The notes beneath the pieces were generated by a model. It worked only from the letters and a program-made list of their open reading frames with translations, was not told where the DNA came from and made no database searches. DNA of 64,000 bases from the NCBI GenBank assembly GCA_963848035.1, contig CAWKCD010000001.1, positions 2,976,001 to 3,040,000 on the forward strand, given 5' to 3'. Below, one piece after another: positions 36,545 through 46,202 of this stretch (the stretch's first letter is position 1; the number at the start of each line of letters is the position of its first letter). The DNA is from JAVVHH01 sp963848035 (lineage in GTDB: Bacteria > Pseudomonadota > Alphaproteobacteria > Acetobacterales > Acetobacteraceae). The position numbers and the translations under genes are program-made.

Positions 36545-36625
36545 GTGACGATCCAACGAGGCTCGGCCATCCGTTTCCCTCTCGCCGGGCCGCGTTCCGG
36601 CCCATATTCTTCTAGACGTCGCTGT

Positions 36626-36637
36626 TACTCGTCAGTA
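36626..36637. promoter_or_regulatory. Putative TetR-type operator in divergent promoter
   Basis: TACTCGTCAGTA (complement TACTGACGAGTA) lies between the FMO operon and the BVMO gene, about 70-80 bases from both starts. Confidence 0.52.
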
Positions 36638-36706
36638 TGTTTTCCACACTATCCGTCGTCAAGCCAAATATGGCTGGCGGCGGCGAACTTGCTGGGGAGG
36701 ACGAGT

Positions 36707-38340
36707 TTGCCGGACGCGCCACATCCAATCGGTGGGAACGATGCGGAAGCGGTCGATTTCGACGCGGTCGTGGTGGGCGCCGGGTTCGCCGGGCTGTACA
36801 TGCTGTATCGGCTGCGGGCGCTGGGGCTGTCGGCGCGCGTGTTCGAGGCGGGCGACGGCGTGGGCGGGACGTGGTTCTGGAACCGGTATCCGGGTGCGCG
36901 CTGCGACGTCGAGAGCCTGCAATATTCCTATTCGTTCTCGGAGGAGTTGCAGCAGGAGTGGGTGTGGACCGAGCGCTATCCGTCGCAAGCGGAGATCCAG
37001 CGCTACATCAACCACGTGGCGGACCGGTTCGCGCTGTGGTCGGACATCCAGTTGCAGACGCGGGTGACCGCGGCGCAGTTCGACGAGGCGGCGCAGCGTT
37101 GGGCGGTGCGGACGGATCGCGGCGACCGGGTATCGGCGCGGTTCGTGATCATGGCGACGGGGTGTTTGTCGGCGGCGCGGGTGCCCGACATCAAGGGGTT
37201 GTCGTCGTTCGGGGGGCGCTGGTTCCATACCGGCGACTGGCCGAAGGAGGGGGTGGATTTCACCGGGCTCCGGGTCGGCGTGGTCGGCACCGGGTCATCG
37301 GGGATCCAGGCGATCCCGGTGATCGCCAAGCAGGCGGCTCATCTGCACGTGTTCCAGCGGACGCCGAATTTCTCGATCCCGGCTTGGAACGAGACGCTCG
37401 CGCCGGAGCGGCAGGCGGCGTGGAAGCAGAATTATGCCGAGCATCGGCGGCGGGCGCGGGAGACGCGGTCGGGCATCCTGTATCAGTATGGGCAGCGGGG
37501 GGCGTTCGAGGCGAGCGAGGAAGAGCGGCAGCGCGAGTTCGAGGCGCGGTGGGCGCGGGGCGGGGCGAATTTCGTCCATGCGTTCAACGATCTGTTCATC
37601 CGCAAGGAGTCGAACGACACCGCGGCGGAGTTCGTGCGGGCGACGGATCCGCAGCATCGTTCGGGACCCGGCGACGGCGGAGGCGCTGAGCCCGTACAAT
37701 CATCCGATCGGCACCAAGCGGATCTGCGTCGATACCGATTATTACGAGACGTACAACCGGGACAACGTGACGCTGGTGGATCTGCGCAAGACGCCGATCG
37801 CGGAGATCACGCCGGGGGGCTTGTCGACGACGGAGGCGCATTACGAGCTCGATGCGCTGGTGTTCGCGACCGGGTACGATGCGGTGACCGGGGCGTTGTT
37901 GCGGATCGACATCAGCGGACGGGGCGGACGGAAGCTGGCGGAGAAGTGGGCGCGGGGGCCGCGGTGCTATCTGGGGCTGATGGTGGCCGGGTTCCCGAAT
38001 TTGTTCGTGATCACCGGGCCGGGCAGCCCGTCGATCCTGACCAACGTCATCGTTTCGATCGAGCAGCATGTGGAGTGGATCGCGGATTGCCTGGGTGAGA
38101 TGGGCGAGCGCGGCCGGGCTGTGATCGAGGCGGATGAGGCGGCCGAGGATGCGTGGGTGGCGCATGTCAACGAGGTGGCGGCGGGGACGCTGTTTCCGGC
38201 GGCGAATTCTTGGTACATGGGGGCGAACATACCGGGTAAGCCGCGGGTGTTCTTGCCGTATGTCGGCGGGTTCGCTCGGTATGTGCAGGTTTGTGACGAG
38301 GTCGGTGCGGGAGGGATACCGGGGGTTTGCGATGGCGTAG
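36707..38340 (+). CDS. Baeyer-Villiger flavin monooxygenase, two frameshifts
   Basis: A paralogue of the enzyme at 11794, about 543 residues after correction. G-A-G-F-A-G, F-G-G-R-W-F-H-T-G-D-W-P (exact FxGxxxHxxxWP) and G-T-G-S-S-G are intact. The start is a TTG 6 bases after GGGGAGG. The frame breaks near 37650 (one extra A; correction gives F-V-R-A-R-I-R-S-I-V) and near 38312 (one extra G; correction gives V-R-E-G-Y-R-G-F-A-M-A and a stop at 38340). If the breaks are real the enzyme is dead; the matching paralogue and intact fingerprints argue for sequence error. Confidence 0.88.
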
Positions 38341-38362
38341 GCTGCCGTCGCGGGGCGGCAAT

Positions 38363-38396
38363 CCAGGGTGGGCAAGGTCTGACCTTGCCGCCCTGG
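38363..38396. terminator. Strong convergent hairpin
   Basis: CCAGGGTGGGCAAGGT pairs with ACCTTGCCGCCCTGG around a 3-base loop, with one bulged base. It lies between the convergent stops of the BVMO and a binding-protein gene. Confidence 0.65.
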
Positions 38397-38433
38397 ACCG
38401 CCGCGCCGGATGGGGCTCGGCGGCGACTCGGAT

Positions 38434-39649
38434 TCAGACCTTCGACCAGACCGGCGCTTCGAACGCGGCGGCTGGCGGGTAGACGGTGATCGGGACGCCG
38501 TTGCGCCATTGCACGATCACCAGCGGGGCGTCGACGCGGCGGCCCTTGTCGTCGAACTTGATGGAGCCGCCGGGGAAGGCGTCGACGGCGGGGCCGGCGG
38601 TGAAGGTGAGGGTGCGGAGCGCCTCGGCGACCTTCTTGCGGTCGGCGGATTGCGCGTGTTCCATGGCTTCCTTGAGCAGCCACATGTGGCCGTAGTTGGA
38701 GATGCTGTCCTGGGTGATCCAGGGCTCGTTGTATCGTTCGCAGAACTTCTTCGCCAAGGCCTCGGTCTGCTTGGTGCCCCAGTTGGCGATGATGAACATC
38801 GTGCCTTCCATGATGTCCTTGCCGGCCAGCTTGAGCAGGTCGGGCGAGCCGATCGGGGCGCCGTTGGAGATGACGGGGAGGCGCTTGGCGCCCATGCCGA
38901 CCTCGGAGAGTTTCTCCATGATCAGCTTGATGTCGGGGGCGGCGGTGGGGAGGTAGAGCAGGAAGTCGGGGCGGGCGGCGCGGATCTTCTGGGCGATCGG
39001 GGCGGCGTCGGAGAGGGGTGGGGCGTAGATCTGCTGTTCCACCAGGGTCAGGCCGAATTTCTCCAGCACCGGGCCTTGGAGCGCTTTGACGAAGCTCGCG
39101 GGCGAGGGCGTGTTGTCCATCACGATCGCCAGCTTCTTCGGGTTGGCGCCGGAGGCGCGCGCCACTTCCATGATGGTCGGCATGGCGGCGTCGGCTTGCT
39201 TGTCGGCGGTTGGCGAGGTCTGGAAGACGTTTCGAAAACCGCGGCCGGTGAGCAGGTCGGAATAGGCCAGGGTGAGCCAGGGAAGGTCGGCGCGCTCGGT
39301 CACTTCGGTGACGGCCAGCGTGAAGGAGCTGATCTCGGAGCCGCTGCCGCCGACGAGGTCGGGGACTCTCGGCGAGCAGGCGCTGGGCGGCGTTCTTGGC
39401 CTTCTCGGGGCTGTCGCCGGTGTCGGCGACGATCAGCTTCATCTTGGCGCCGCCGAGAGCCTTGATGCCGCCGGCCTGGTTGATCTCCTCGACGGCGAGT
39501 TCGGCGCCCTTCTTGGCCAGGTCGCCGCCGCGGGCCCAGGCGCCGGTGAGCGGCGTGATCTGGCAGACTTTGACTTCGGCCGGTTGCGCGCGGCCGCTGG
39601 CGGCGACGGCGGCGGCGGCTCCGGCGGCGATGAATGTTCTGCGTTTCAT
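38434..39649 (-). CDS. ABC transporter substrate-binding protein (Liv type), frameshifted
   Basis: About 404 residues after correction. The signal peptide begins M-K-R-R-T-F-I-A-A-G and ends near G-R-A-Q; the mature start V-K-V-C-Q-I-T-P-L-T-G-A-W is more LivK-like than the other four. The frame breaks near 39365, where one extra A precedes GTCCCCGACC; removal gives L-L-A-E then V-P-D-L-V-G-G-S-G-S. It is the last gene of the livH-livM-livG-livF operon, 15 bases after livF, and so is the cognate binding protein of that transporter. Confidence 0.88.
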
Positions 39650-39664
39650 TGCGTTTCCCCTTCG

Positions 39665-40355
39665 TTACATGCCGAGATAGGCTTTGCGGATGCGGTCGTC
39701 GGCCGAGAGTTGCTGCACCGTGCCGCTGAGCGCGACCCGGCCGGTCTCGAGCACGTAGCCGTAGTCGCAATGTTCGATGGCTTCGGCGACGCGCTGCTCG
39801 ACGAGCAGGATGGTGAGGCCGTCCTGGTGGAGTTGCTGGATGCGCTCGAAGATCGCGTCGGTGACGACGGGGGCGAGGCCCATGGAGGGTTCGTCGAGCA
39901 TCAGCAGCTTGGGCGAGGAGGCGAGGCCGCGGCCGATGGCGAGCATCTGCTGCTGGCCGCCGGAGAGGGTGCCGGCGTATTGGGCGCGGCGTTCGGCCAG
40001 GACCGGGAAGAGGGCGTAGATGCGGTCGAGGTTGGCGCGCCAGTGGGCTTGGCCGGCTTTGGTGGAGGCGCCCATCTCGAGGTTCTCGAAGACGGTCATG
40101 GCGCCGAAGACCTTGCGGCCCTCGGGGACGTGGGCGATGCCGAGATGGGGGCGCTGCGCCGGGTCGAGGGCGGCGATGTCGCGGCCTTCGAACAGGATTT
40201 TCCCGGCGGATGGGGTGACGGTGCCGGAGATGGTCTTGAACAGGGTGGTCTTGCCGGCGCCGTTGGGGCCGACGACGGCGACGAACTGGCCGGGCTCGAC
40301 GGCGAGGGAGACGTCGGACAGGGCGCGGAGGCCGCCATAGGCGGCGCTGACGCCG

Positions 40356-40369
<14 letters not shown>
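39665..40369 (-). CDS. livF: Branched-chain amino acid-type ABC transporter ATP-binding protein LivF
   Basis: A 234-residue ABC ATPase of the LivF class. Walker A is G-P-N-G-A-G-K-T-T near residue 36, the signature is L-S-G-G-Q-Q-Q near 136 and Walker B L-L-M-L-D-E-P follows. L-A-S-S-P-K and the C-terminal R-I-R-K-A-Y-L-G are typical of LivF. It energises uptake of amino acids or small carboxylates together with LivG and the permeases. Its start overlaps the upstream livG stop by 14 bases. Confidence 0.93.
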
Positions 40370-41093
<724 letters not shown>

Positions 41094-42111
41094 GGTCGAT
41101 GCCGGGCGGCTTGGGCGTGGCGACTGCGGCCGGGGCGGTGAGGGGGGCGGGGTGGAGCGGTTGGGCGTGGGCGCATGTCGCGCAGGCGCCAGTAGATGCC
41201 CTCGGGCGCCAGCAGGATCACCAGGATGATGGCGATGCCGTAGACGATGCCCTGCACGCCCGGGACGATGTTGCCGAGTTCGGCGTGCAGCACCTCGCTG
41301 AGCGGGACCAGCACCGCGGCGCCGATGACCGGGCCCCATAGGATGCCGGCGCCGCCGAAAAGCGGCAGGATCATCGCCTGGGCGGAGGCGACGAGGCCGA
41401 ACACGCTCTGCGGCGTGACGACCAGGAGGATGACGGCATAGAGGCCGCCGGCGCCGGCGGCGAGCGCGCCGCTGACCATGATGGCGCGGAGCTTCCAGCG
41501 CTGGGTGTCGACCCCGGCGGCTTCGGCGGCGAGTTCGTTCTGCTTGATCGCGAGCAGGGAGACGCCGAAGCGGGAGCGCTCGATGGAGAGCGAGATCAGC
41601 AGGGAGATGGCGAGCAGGACGAGCGCCAGCGCCAGGTAGACGCGCTGGTCGGTGAACTGCATGTAGAAGGCCGGCGAATTGCGCTCGATCGGGAGGGTGA
41701 CTTCCTGGTAGCCGAGCCAGTCGAAGACGTAGACCAGGGCCAGCGGGTAGGCGAGCATGGCCAGCGCGAAGTAGCTGCCGCGGAGGCGGAAGGTCGGGTA
41801 GCCGATCGCGGCGCCGGCGACGGCGCCGAGGGCGATGGCGATCGGCAGGCCGAGCCAGGGGGTGATGCCCCAATGCAGCATCAGCAGGGTGACGGTGTAG
41901 GCGCCGATGCCGAAGAAGGCGGCGTGGCCGAAGGAGATCAGGCCGCTATAGCCGCTGAAGATGTTCCAGGAGACGCCGAAGGTGGCCCAGATCGGCACCA
42001 GGATGAGGACCAGGCGGTAATAGGGGTTGGTGAAGACGAAGCCGAGCGCGAGCCAGAAGAGGATGATCGCGGCGATGGTCAGCAGGGCGGGGAGCGGCGA
42101 GCGGCGCATGG

Positions 42112-43065
42112 TCAGGCGCGCTCGACGTTGCGGCCGAACAGGCCCTGCGGACGGAGCAGCAGGATGAGCACGAAGACGACGAAGATGGCGGCGTTCTGCA
42201 ACTGCAACGGCAGCACGACGGTGGAGAGAAGCTGGACGAGGCCGATGGTCATGCCGCCCCAGAAGGCGCCGACGATGCTGCCCATGCCGCCGAGGACGAC
42301 GCCGGCGTACATGACGATGATGAACTCGACGCCGACATAGGGCTGCGCCGGGTAGTAGATGGCGATCAGGCCGCCGGCGATGCCGGCGATGCCGGTGCCG
42401 AGGCCGAAGGCGATGTGATGGGCGCGGTTGACGTCGATGCCCATGTAGAGCGCGGCTTCCGGGTTGATTGCGGCGGCGCGCAGGGATTTGCCGAGGCGGG
42501 TGCGGCCGACGAACCAGAACACGGCGATCGCGATCAGGACGCAGAGCAGGGCGTCGATGGTGCGGGCCTTGTTGAGGAAGACGGCGCTGAACTCGTCGTA
42601 GAGCAGCGGCACCTCCCAGGCGGAGGCGGAGAGCTTCGAGGCGGCGGAGACCGGGGCGGAGCCGAGGAGGTAGAGCGCGCCGTTCTGCAGCACGAGGGCG
42701 ATGCCGAGGGTGAGGATGAGCTGCGCCTGGTGGGCGTCGCCCTCGCTCGACCCGGCGGCGCGCAGGCCGGTGGTGCGGGAGATCAGCAGGCGGTTGAGCG
42801 CGTAGCCGACGCAGAACAGGACCGGGCCGGCGAGGAGGGCGGCGATGAAGGGTATCGCGGCGCCGAACACGGCCGCGGGGAGGATCGCGCCGCCGATGAA
42901 GATGGCGACGTACATGCCGACCATCATGAGGTCGCCCTGGGCGAAGTTGATGACGCGCATGATGCCGAAGATGAAGGCGAGGCCGACGCAGAGCAGGCCG
43001 TAGATGCAGCCGAGGGTCAGGCCGGCGGCGAGCGCCTGGGCGATCTGTTCGACGATCTCCGCCAC
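42112..43065 (-). CDS. livH: Branched-chain amino acid-type ABC transporter permease LivH
   Basis: A 317-residue LivH-class permease with eight or nine hydrophobic segments. G-L-L-C-V-G-L-A-F-I-F-G-I-M-R-V-I-N-F-A-Q-G-D is the usual first-helix signature (shown split: G-L-x-L-x-F-G-x-M-R-V-I-N-F-A-Q-G), and L-G-K-S-L-R-A-A-A-I-N-P-E-A-A is the coupling loop. It starts the transporter operon livH-livM(G)-livF-binding protein. The divergent gap to the thiolase-like gene holds two operator-like palindromes. Confidence 0.93.
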   Translation of the reverse strand: MAEIVEQIAQALAAGLTLGCIYGLLCVGLAFIFGIMRVINFAQGDLMMVGMYVAIFIGGAILPAAVFGAAIPFIAALLAGPVLFCVGYALNRLLISRTTGLRAAGSSEGDAHQAQLILTLGIALVLQNGALYLLGSAPVSAASKLSASAWEVPLLYDEFSAVFLNKARTIDALLCVLIAIAVFWFVGRTRLGKSLRAAAINPEAALYMGIDVNRAHHIAFGLGTGIAGIAGGLIAIYYPAQPYVGVEFIIVMYAGVVLGGMGSIVGAFWGGMTIGLVQLLSTVVLPLQLQNAAIFVVFVLILLLRPQGLFGRNVERA

Positions 43066-43186
43066 GGTCAGCCCTGGCCGCCCGAATCGTGCGGGCGTGT
43101 TGCCGCCGCATGTCCGGACATTCCCACCCCCGCGGAACGGCGTTCGCCTGCGGGAAAGAGCTCGCCTTCTCCCGGAGTTCGTTCCT

Positions 43187-43198
43187 GACTGGTGAGTA
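43187..43198. promoter_or_regulatory. Putative TetR-type operator (livH side)
   Basis: GACTGGTGAGTA (complement TACTCACCAGTC), 121 bases upstream of livH; one half-site is degenerate. Confidence 0.38.
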
Positions 43199-43206
43199 TC
43201 TTCAGA

Positions 43207-43218
43207 TACCGACCGGAG
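43207..43218. promoter_or_regulatory. Putative TetR-type operator (thiolase side)
   Basis: TACCGACCGGAG, 20 bases (about two helical turns) from the previous site and 65 bases upstream of the thiolase-like gene. Confidence 0.4.
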
Positions 43219-43283
43219 TCAATCGCGGTCTATGCGGCGGACTTCCCCCGACGGTGGGCGCCGGGGTAGGCTCGGCGGGTTGA

Positions 43284-44472
43284 ATGAGGGGGCATGCTGC
43301 ATTGCAGCTCAGTGGCAAGGTCGCGATCGTCGGCATCGGTCAGAGCGAGTTCGGCCGGTATCTGCCGACTTCGCAGCTCGGCCTCGGCGCCAAGCGCGCT
43401 GCGCTCGGCGCTGGCGGATGCGCAGCTCGAGCGGAGCGACATCGATGGGATCGCGCTGCACATGGGATGGCCGCTCGGCGGCGATTACGACCGCATGGCG
43501 GACGTGTACGGGCTCGAGGTCGATTACGTGCATCAGAGCTGGACGCATGGCCGTTTCATCACGAGCACGCTGCAGCATGCGGCGATGGCGGTGGCGTGCG
43601 GGATGGCCAGCGTGGTGGCCTGCATCACCGCGATCAGCTTCACGCGTGAGCTGAGCATCTTGGGCGGACCCGGCGATCCCGAGGGGATGCGCGAGCAGGG
43701 CGCCACGCATGGCGAGAACCCGGTCTATGGGCTGACCTCGCCGGCGGTGGGCGCCGCGTTCGCGATGCAGCGGTATATGGCGCTGTATGGCGCAAGTTCG
43801 GAGCAGCTCGGCGCGGTGCCGGTGGCGTTGCGCAAGCATGCGCTGCTCAGCCCGTATGCGGTGATGAAGAAGCCGTTGACCTTGGAGGATCATCAATCGT
43901 CGCGGATGATCGTCGATCCGTTGCACCTGTATGATTGCAGCCTGATCACGGATGGGGCGGCGGTGGTGCTGCTGGCGAGCGAGGAGCGGGCGCGGGACAT
44001 GCCGAACCGGCCGATCTACATCGCGGGGATGCAGGGGCTGCGGTCGGGTCGGAGCGAGTTCATTTTCGCGCCGCCGGGCTTGGGGATCAATCAGCAGAAG
44101 ACGGAGCGGGTGACGCCGCGGGCGCGCGATCTGGTGGTTTACGAACGGGCGGGGATCGGGCGCGAGGCGATCCAGGGGTTCTACACGTATGACGCGTTCT
44201 CGCCGCTGGTGCTGTTCGCGCTCGAGCGGTTCGGTTTTTGCGGCGCGGGGGAGGCGGCTTCCTGGGTGGGCGGCGGCCGGATCGAATTGGGCGGGGCGCT
44301 TCCGGTCAACACGTCGGGCGGATTGCTGTCGGAGGCGCATGTGTGCGGGTGGAACTCGATCAACGAGATGGTCCGCCAGCTCCGGGGCGAGGCGGGGCCG
44401 CGGCAGATCGACGGCGCGGAAGCGCTGCAGTGGGGGACGTGCTGGGGCGACTCAGTCATCCTGCGGCGCTGA
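43284..44472 (+). CDS. Thiolase-like (lipid-transfer type) protein, frameshifted, lacks nucleophile Cys
   Basis: About 395 residues after correction. V-A-I-V-G-I-G-Q-S-E-F-G opens the thiolase fold; the frame breaks near 43400, where one extra C separates L-G-L-G-A-K from A-L-R-S-A-L-A-D-A-Q-L. The cysteine region reads S-W-T-H-G-R-F-I-T-S, with no cysteine. T-Y-D-A-F-S, L-P-V-N-T-S-G-G-L-L-S-E-A-H and T-C-W-G-D are retained, most like the protein at 18389. It is followed, after two palindromic repeats, by a zinc-ribbon DUF35 gene that is its probable partner. Confidence 0.87.
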
Positions 44473-44615
44473 GAGCCCGTTCGAGAATGCTACTAAGCCG
44501 GTCATCCAACGCGGCTTTTCGCGCTTCCGATGCTCACGATCTGAACGATCGCTGCGCTTCGGGTCGCGAAAACCCACGCTGGCTGACTCGGCTTAGCGCA
44601 TTCTCGAACGGGCTC
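44473..44615. repeat. Long imperfect palindrome, copy 1
   Basis: The ends GAGCCCGTTCGAGAATGC and its complement are exact 18-bp inverted repeats, and pairing continues inward for about 50 bases per arm with few mismatches (GGCTTTTCGCG against the complement of CGCGAAAACCC). The centre contains CGATC-rich short hairpins. It begins at the last base of the thiolase-like stop. Confidence 0.75.
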
Positions 44616-44633
44616 TGAGGCCGATATGTTCAT

Positions 44634-44738
44634 GCTACTAAGCCGGCCATCCAACGCGGATTTTCGTGCTTCCGGTGCTGACGATCGCGACGAAAACCCA
44701 CGCCGGCTGACGCGGCTAGCGCATTCTCGAACGGGCTC
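44634..44738. repeat. Long imperfect palindrome, copy 2 (left end truncated)
   Basis: A shorter copy of the preceding element: ATGCTACTAAGCCGG and CATCCAACGCGG recur, and the right end GCATTCTCGAACGGGCTC is identical to copy 1, but the left 14 bases are missing. It ends 11 bases before the DUF35 start. Confidence 0.7.
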
Positions 44739-44749
44739 TGGGGGTGACC

Positions 44750-45163
44750 ATGGATCCAGACGACGCGAAGAAGCCGCTGCCGCGGCTGACGCCGGACAAT
44801 AGGGTTTTCTGGGAGAGTGCGCGCGAGCATCGGCTGATGCTGCCGACGTGTTTGGATTGCGGGCGTCCGCACTGGCCGCCGGGGCCGGTGTGCCCGCATT
44901 GCTTTTCCGAGCGGCTGACCTGGAAGCAGGCGAGCGGCCGGGGCACGGTGTCGTCATGGGTGGTGGTGCACAAGGCGTGGTTGCCGGCGTTTGCGGCCGA
45001 CATCCCCTACAACGCGGTCCAGGTCGAGCTCGAGGAGGGGGTTCGGCTGACCGGCAATCTGGTCGACGCGCCGAACGAGATGTTGCGGGTGGGCCTGCCG
45101 GTCGACGTGGTGTTCGACGATGTGACGCCGGAGGCGACGCTGACGCGGTTCCGGATGCGCTGA
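44750..45163 (+). CDS. DUF35 zinc-ribbon/OB-fold protein
   Basis: A 137-residue stand-alone DUF35 protein. The zinc ribbon is C-L-D-C-G...C-P-H-C (residues ~33-53) and the OB domain contains G-R-G-T-V-S-S-W-V-V and D-I-P-Y-N-A-V-Q-V-E-L. DUF35 proteins bind thiolase-fold enzymes and help bring in acyl-CoA. The thiolase-like gene at 43284 is the likely partner, though two palindromic repeats separate them. The ATG at 44750 is preceded by a G-rich ribosome site; a GTG two codons earlier is possible. Confidence 0.88.
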   Translation: MDPDDAKKPLPRLTPDNRVFWESAREHRLMLPTCLDCGRPHWPPGPVCPHCFSERLTWKQASGRGTVSSWVVVHKAWLPAFAADIPYNAVQVELEEGVRLTGNLVDAPNEMLRVGLPVDVVFDDVTPEATLTRFRMR

Positions 45164-45182
45164 CGCAAGCGGCGAGCGATGG

Positions 45183-45225
45183 GTAGTTTCCGACCCTGCC
45201 GGGCGGCGCGGCGCGGGGGCAGGGT
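45183..45225 (+). promoter_or_regulatory. Putative promoter with box GTAGTTTCCGA
   Basis: GTAGTTTCCGA, then 27 bases, then AGGGT; the box starts 74 bases before the PRC-barrel ATG. Four genes of this part of the window share the arrangement. Confidence 0.6.
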
Positions 45226-45256
45226 GGGGACCGCTCCCATCATTGCCGAGGCCCGC

Positions 45257-46030
45257 ATGCTCATCGTCGGATCCGCCGTCAAAGGCTACACCATCGAAGC
45301 GACCGACGGTCCGATCGGGACCGTCAGCACGTTCCTGTTCGACGATACGAGCTGGAAAATCAGGTGGCTCGTGATCGATACCGGCCATTGGTTCACGGGA
45401 CGCCAGCTGCTGGTTCATCCCTCGGCGATCGGCCAGCCCGATCACGACCGGCAAACGCTGCCGGTGAAGCTCAGCAAGGCGAAGATCGAGGCGAGCCCGG
45501 AGATCGCGCAGGACCAGCCGGTCACGATGCAGATGCAGAACCAACTCTACAGCTACTACGGATGGGATCCGTATTGGGGTCCCGATTTCTACGGCGCGGG
45601 ACTGGTGAGCGGGCTTGGCATGACCGGCGGCTTCGGCGTGCCGTTGCGAGCGGTGCCGCAGGAGGGCGATACGCTGCAACTCGGCAGCGAGGACGGCGAT
45701 CCGCATCTGCGCAGCATGGTGTCGGTCCGCGGCTACCATATCCACGCGACGGACGGGTCGATCGGCCATGTCGAGAACTTCCTGGTCGACGACGAGAGCT
45801 GGGCGATACGCTACCTGATCGTCGACACCCGGAATTGGTGGCCGGGGGCGCACGTGCTGATCTCGCCGTTCGCCGTCACGTCGATCGAGTGGGACGCGCA
45901 TCAGATCCGGCTGAGCGTCTCGCGCGAGGGGGTGAAGTCGAGCCCGCCATGGGAGCCGGCGCAGATCATCGACCGGATGTACGAGCAACGCCTGCACACG
46001 CATTACGGCTGGCCCGGCTACGGCTGGTAG
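45257..46030 (+). CDS. Double PRC-barrel domain protein
   Basis: A 257-residue protein with two PRC-barrel domains: residues ~5-80 (K-G-Y-T-I-E-A-T-D-G-P-I-G ... W-L-V-I-D-T) and ~155-230 (R-G-Y-H-I-H-A-T-D-G-S-I-G ... Y-L-I-V-D-T). Each is followed by an aromatic tail (Y-Y-G-W-D-P-Y-W-G and H-Y-G-W-P-G-Y-G-W). Such proteins are found in stress-related and envelope contexts of proteobacteria; the function is not known. The ATG at 45257 is chosen because it starts the first domain and because the shared promoter box keeps its usual distance to it. Confidence 0.88.
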   Translation: MLIVGSAVKGYTIEATDGPIGTVSTFLFDDTSWKIRWLVIDTGHWFTGRQLLVHPSAIGQPDHDRQTLPVKLSKAKIEASPEIAQDQPVTMQMQNQLYSYYGWDPYWGPDFYGAGLVSGLGMTGGFGVPLRAVPQEGDTLQLGSEDGDPHLRSMVSVRGYHIHATDGSIGHVENFLVDDESWAIRYLIVDTRNWWPGAHVLISPFAVTSIEWDAHQIRLSVSREGVKSSPPWEPAQIIDRMYEQRLHTHYGWPGYGW

Positions 46031-46098
46031 GGCTCGACGGTTCGTTCGAGGCTGGTTCGACGCCGGCGTCTCGGCCACTACGCACGGCCGCGCCTTAG

Positions 46099-46141
46099 GT
46101 AGTTTCCGAGACTGCACGGCGCGGCCGGGCGCGCGCAGGGT
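46099..46141 (+). promoter_or_regulatory. Putative promoter with box GTAGTTTCCGA
   Basis: GTAGTTTCCGA, 27 bases, AGGGT, upstream of the mla operon. The box starts 71 bases before an ATG at 46170 and 100 bases before the TTG at 46199. Confidence 0.58.
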
Positions 46142-46169
46142 CGATCATGTGGCGCGAGCGGAGACGGGC

Positions 46170-46202
46170 ATGATGGCGGACGATCGAGAGCGGCGGGTTT
46201 GA
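46170..46202 (+). CDS. Possible 10-codon leader ORF before mlaE
   Basis: ATG-ATG opens a ten-codon frame (M-M-A-D-D-R-E-R-R-V) whose TGA overlaps the TTG start of mlaE (TTGA). The ATG is at the distance from the promoter box seen for the real starts of three other genes, so it may be translated and coupled to mlaE, or may be the true mlaE start displaced by sequence errors. Confidence 0.3.
   Translation: MMADDRERRV

Noticed and set aside
44473..44738. CRISPR array
   Set aside because: Only two copies of a palindromic element, too long and without regular spacers; no cas genes in the window.
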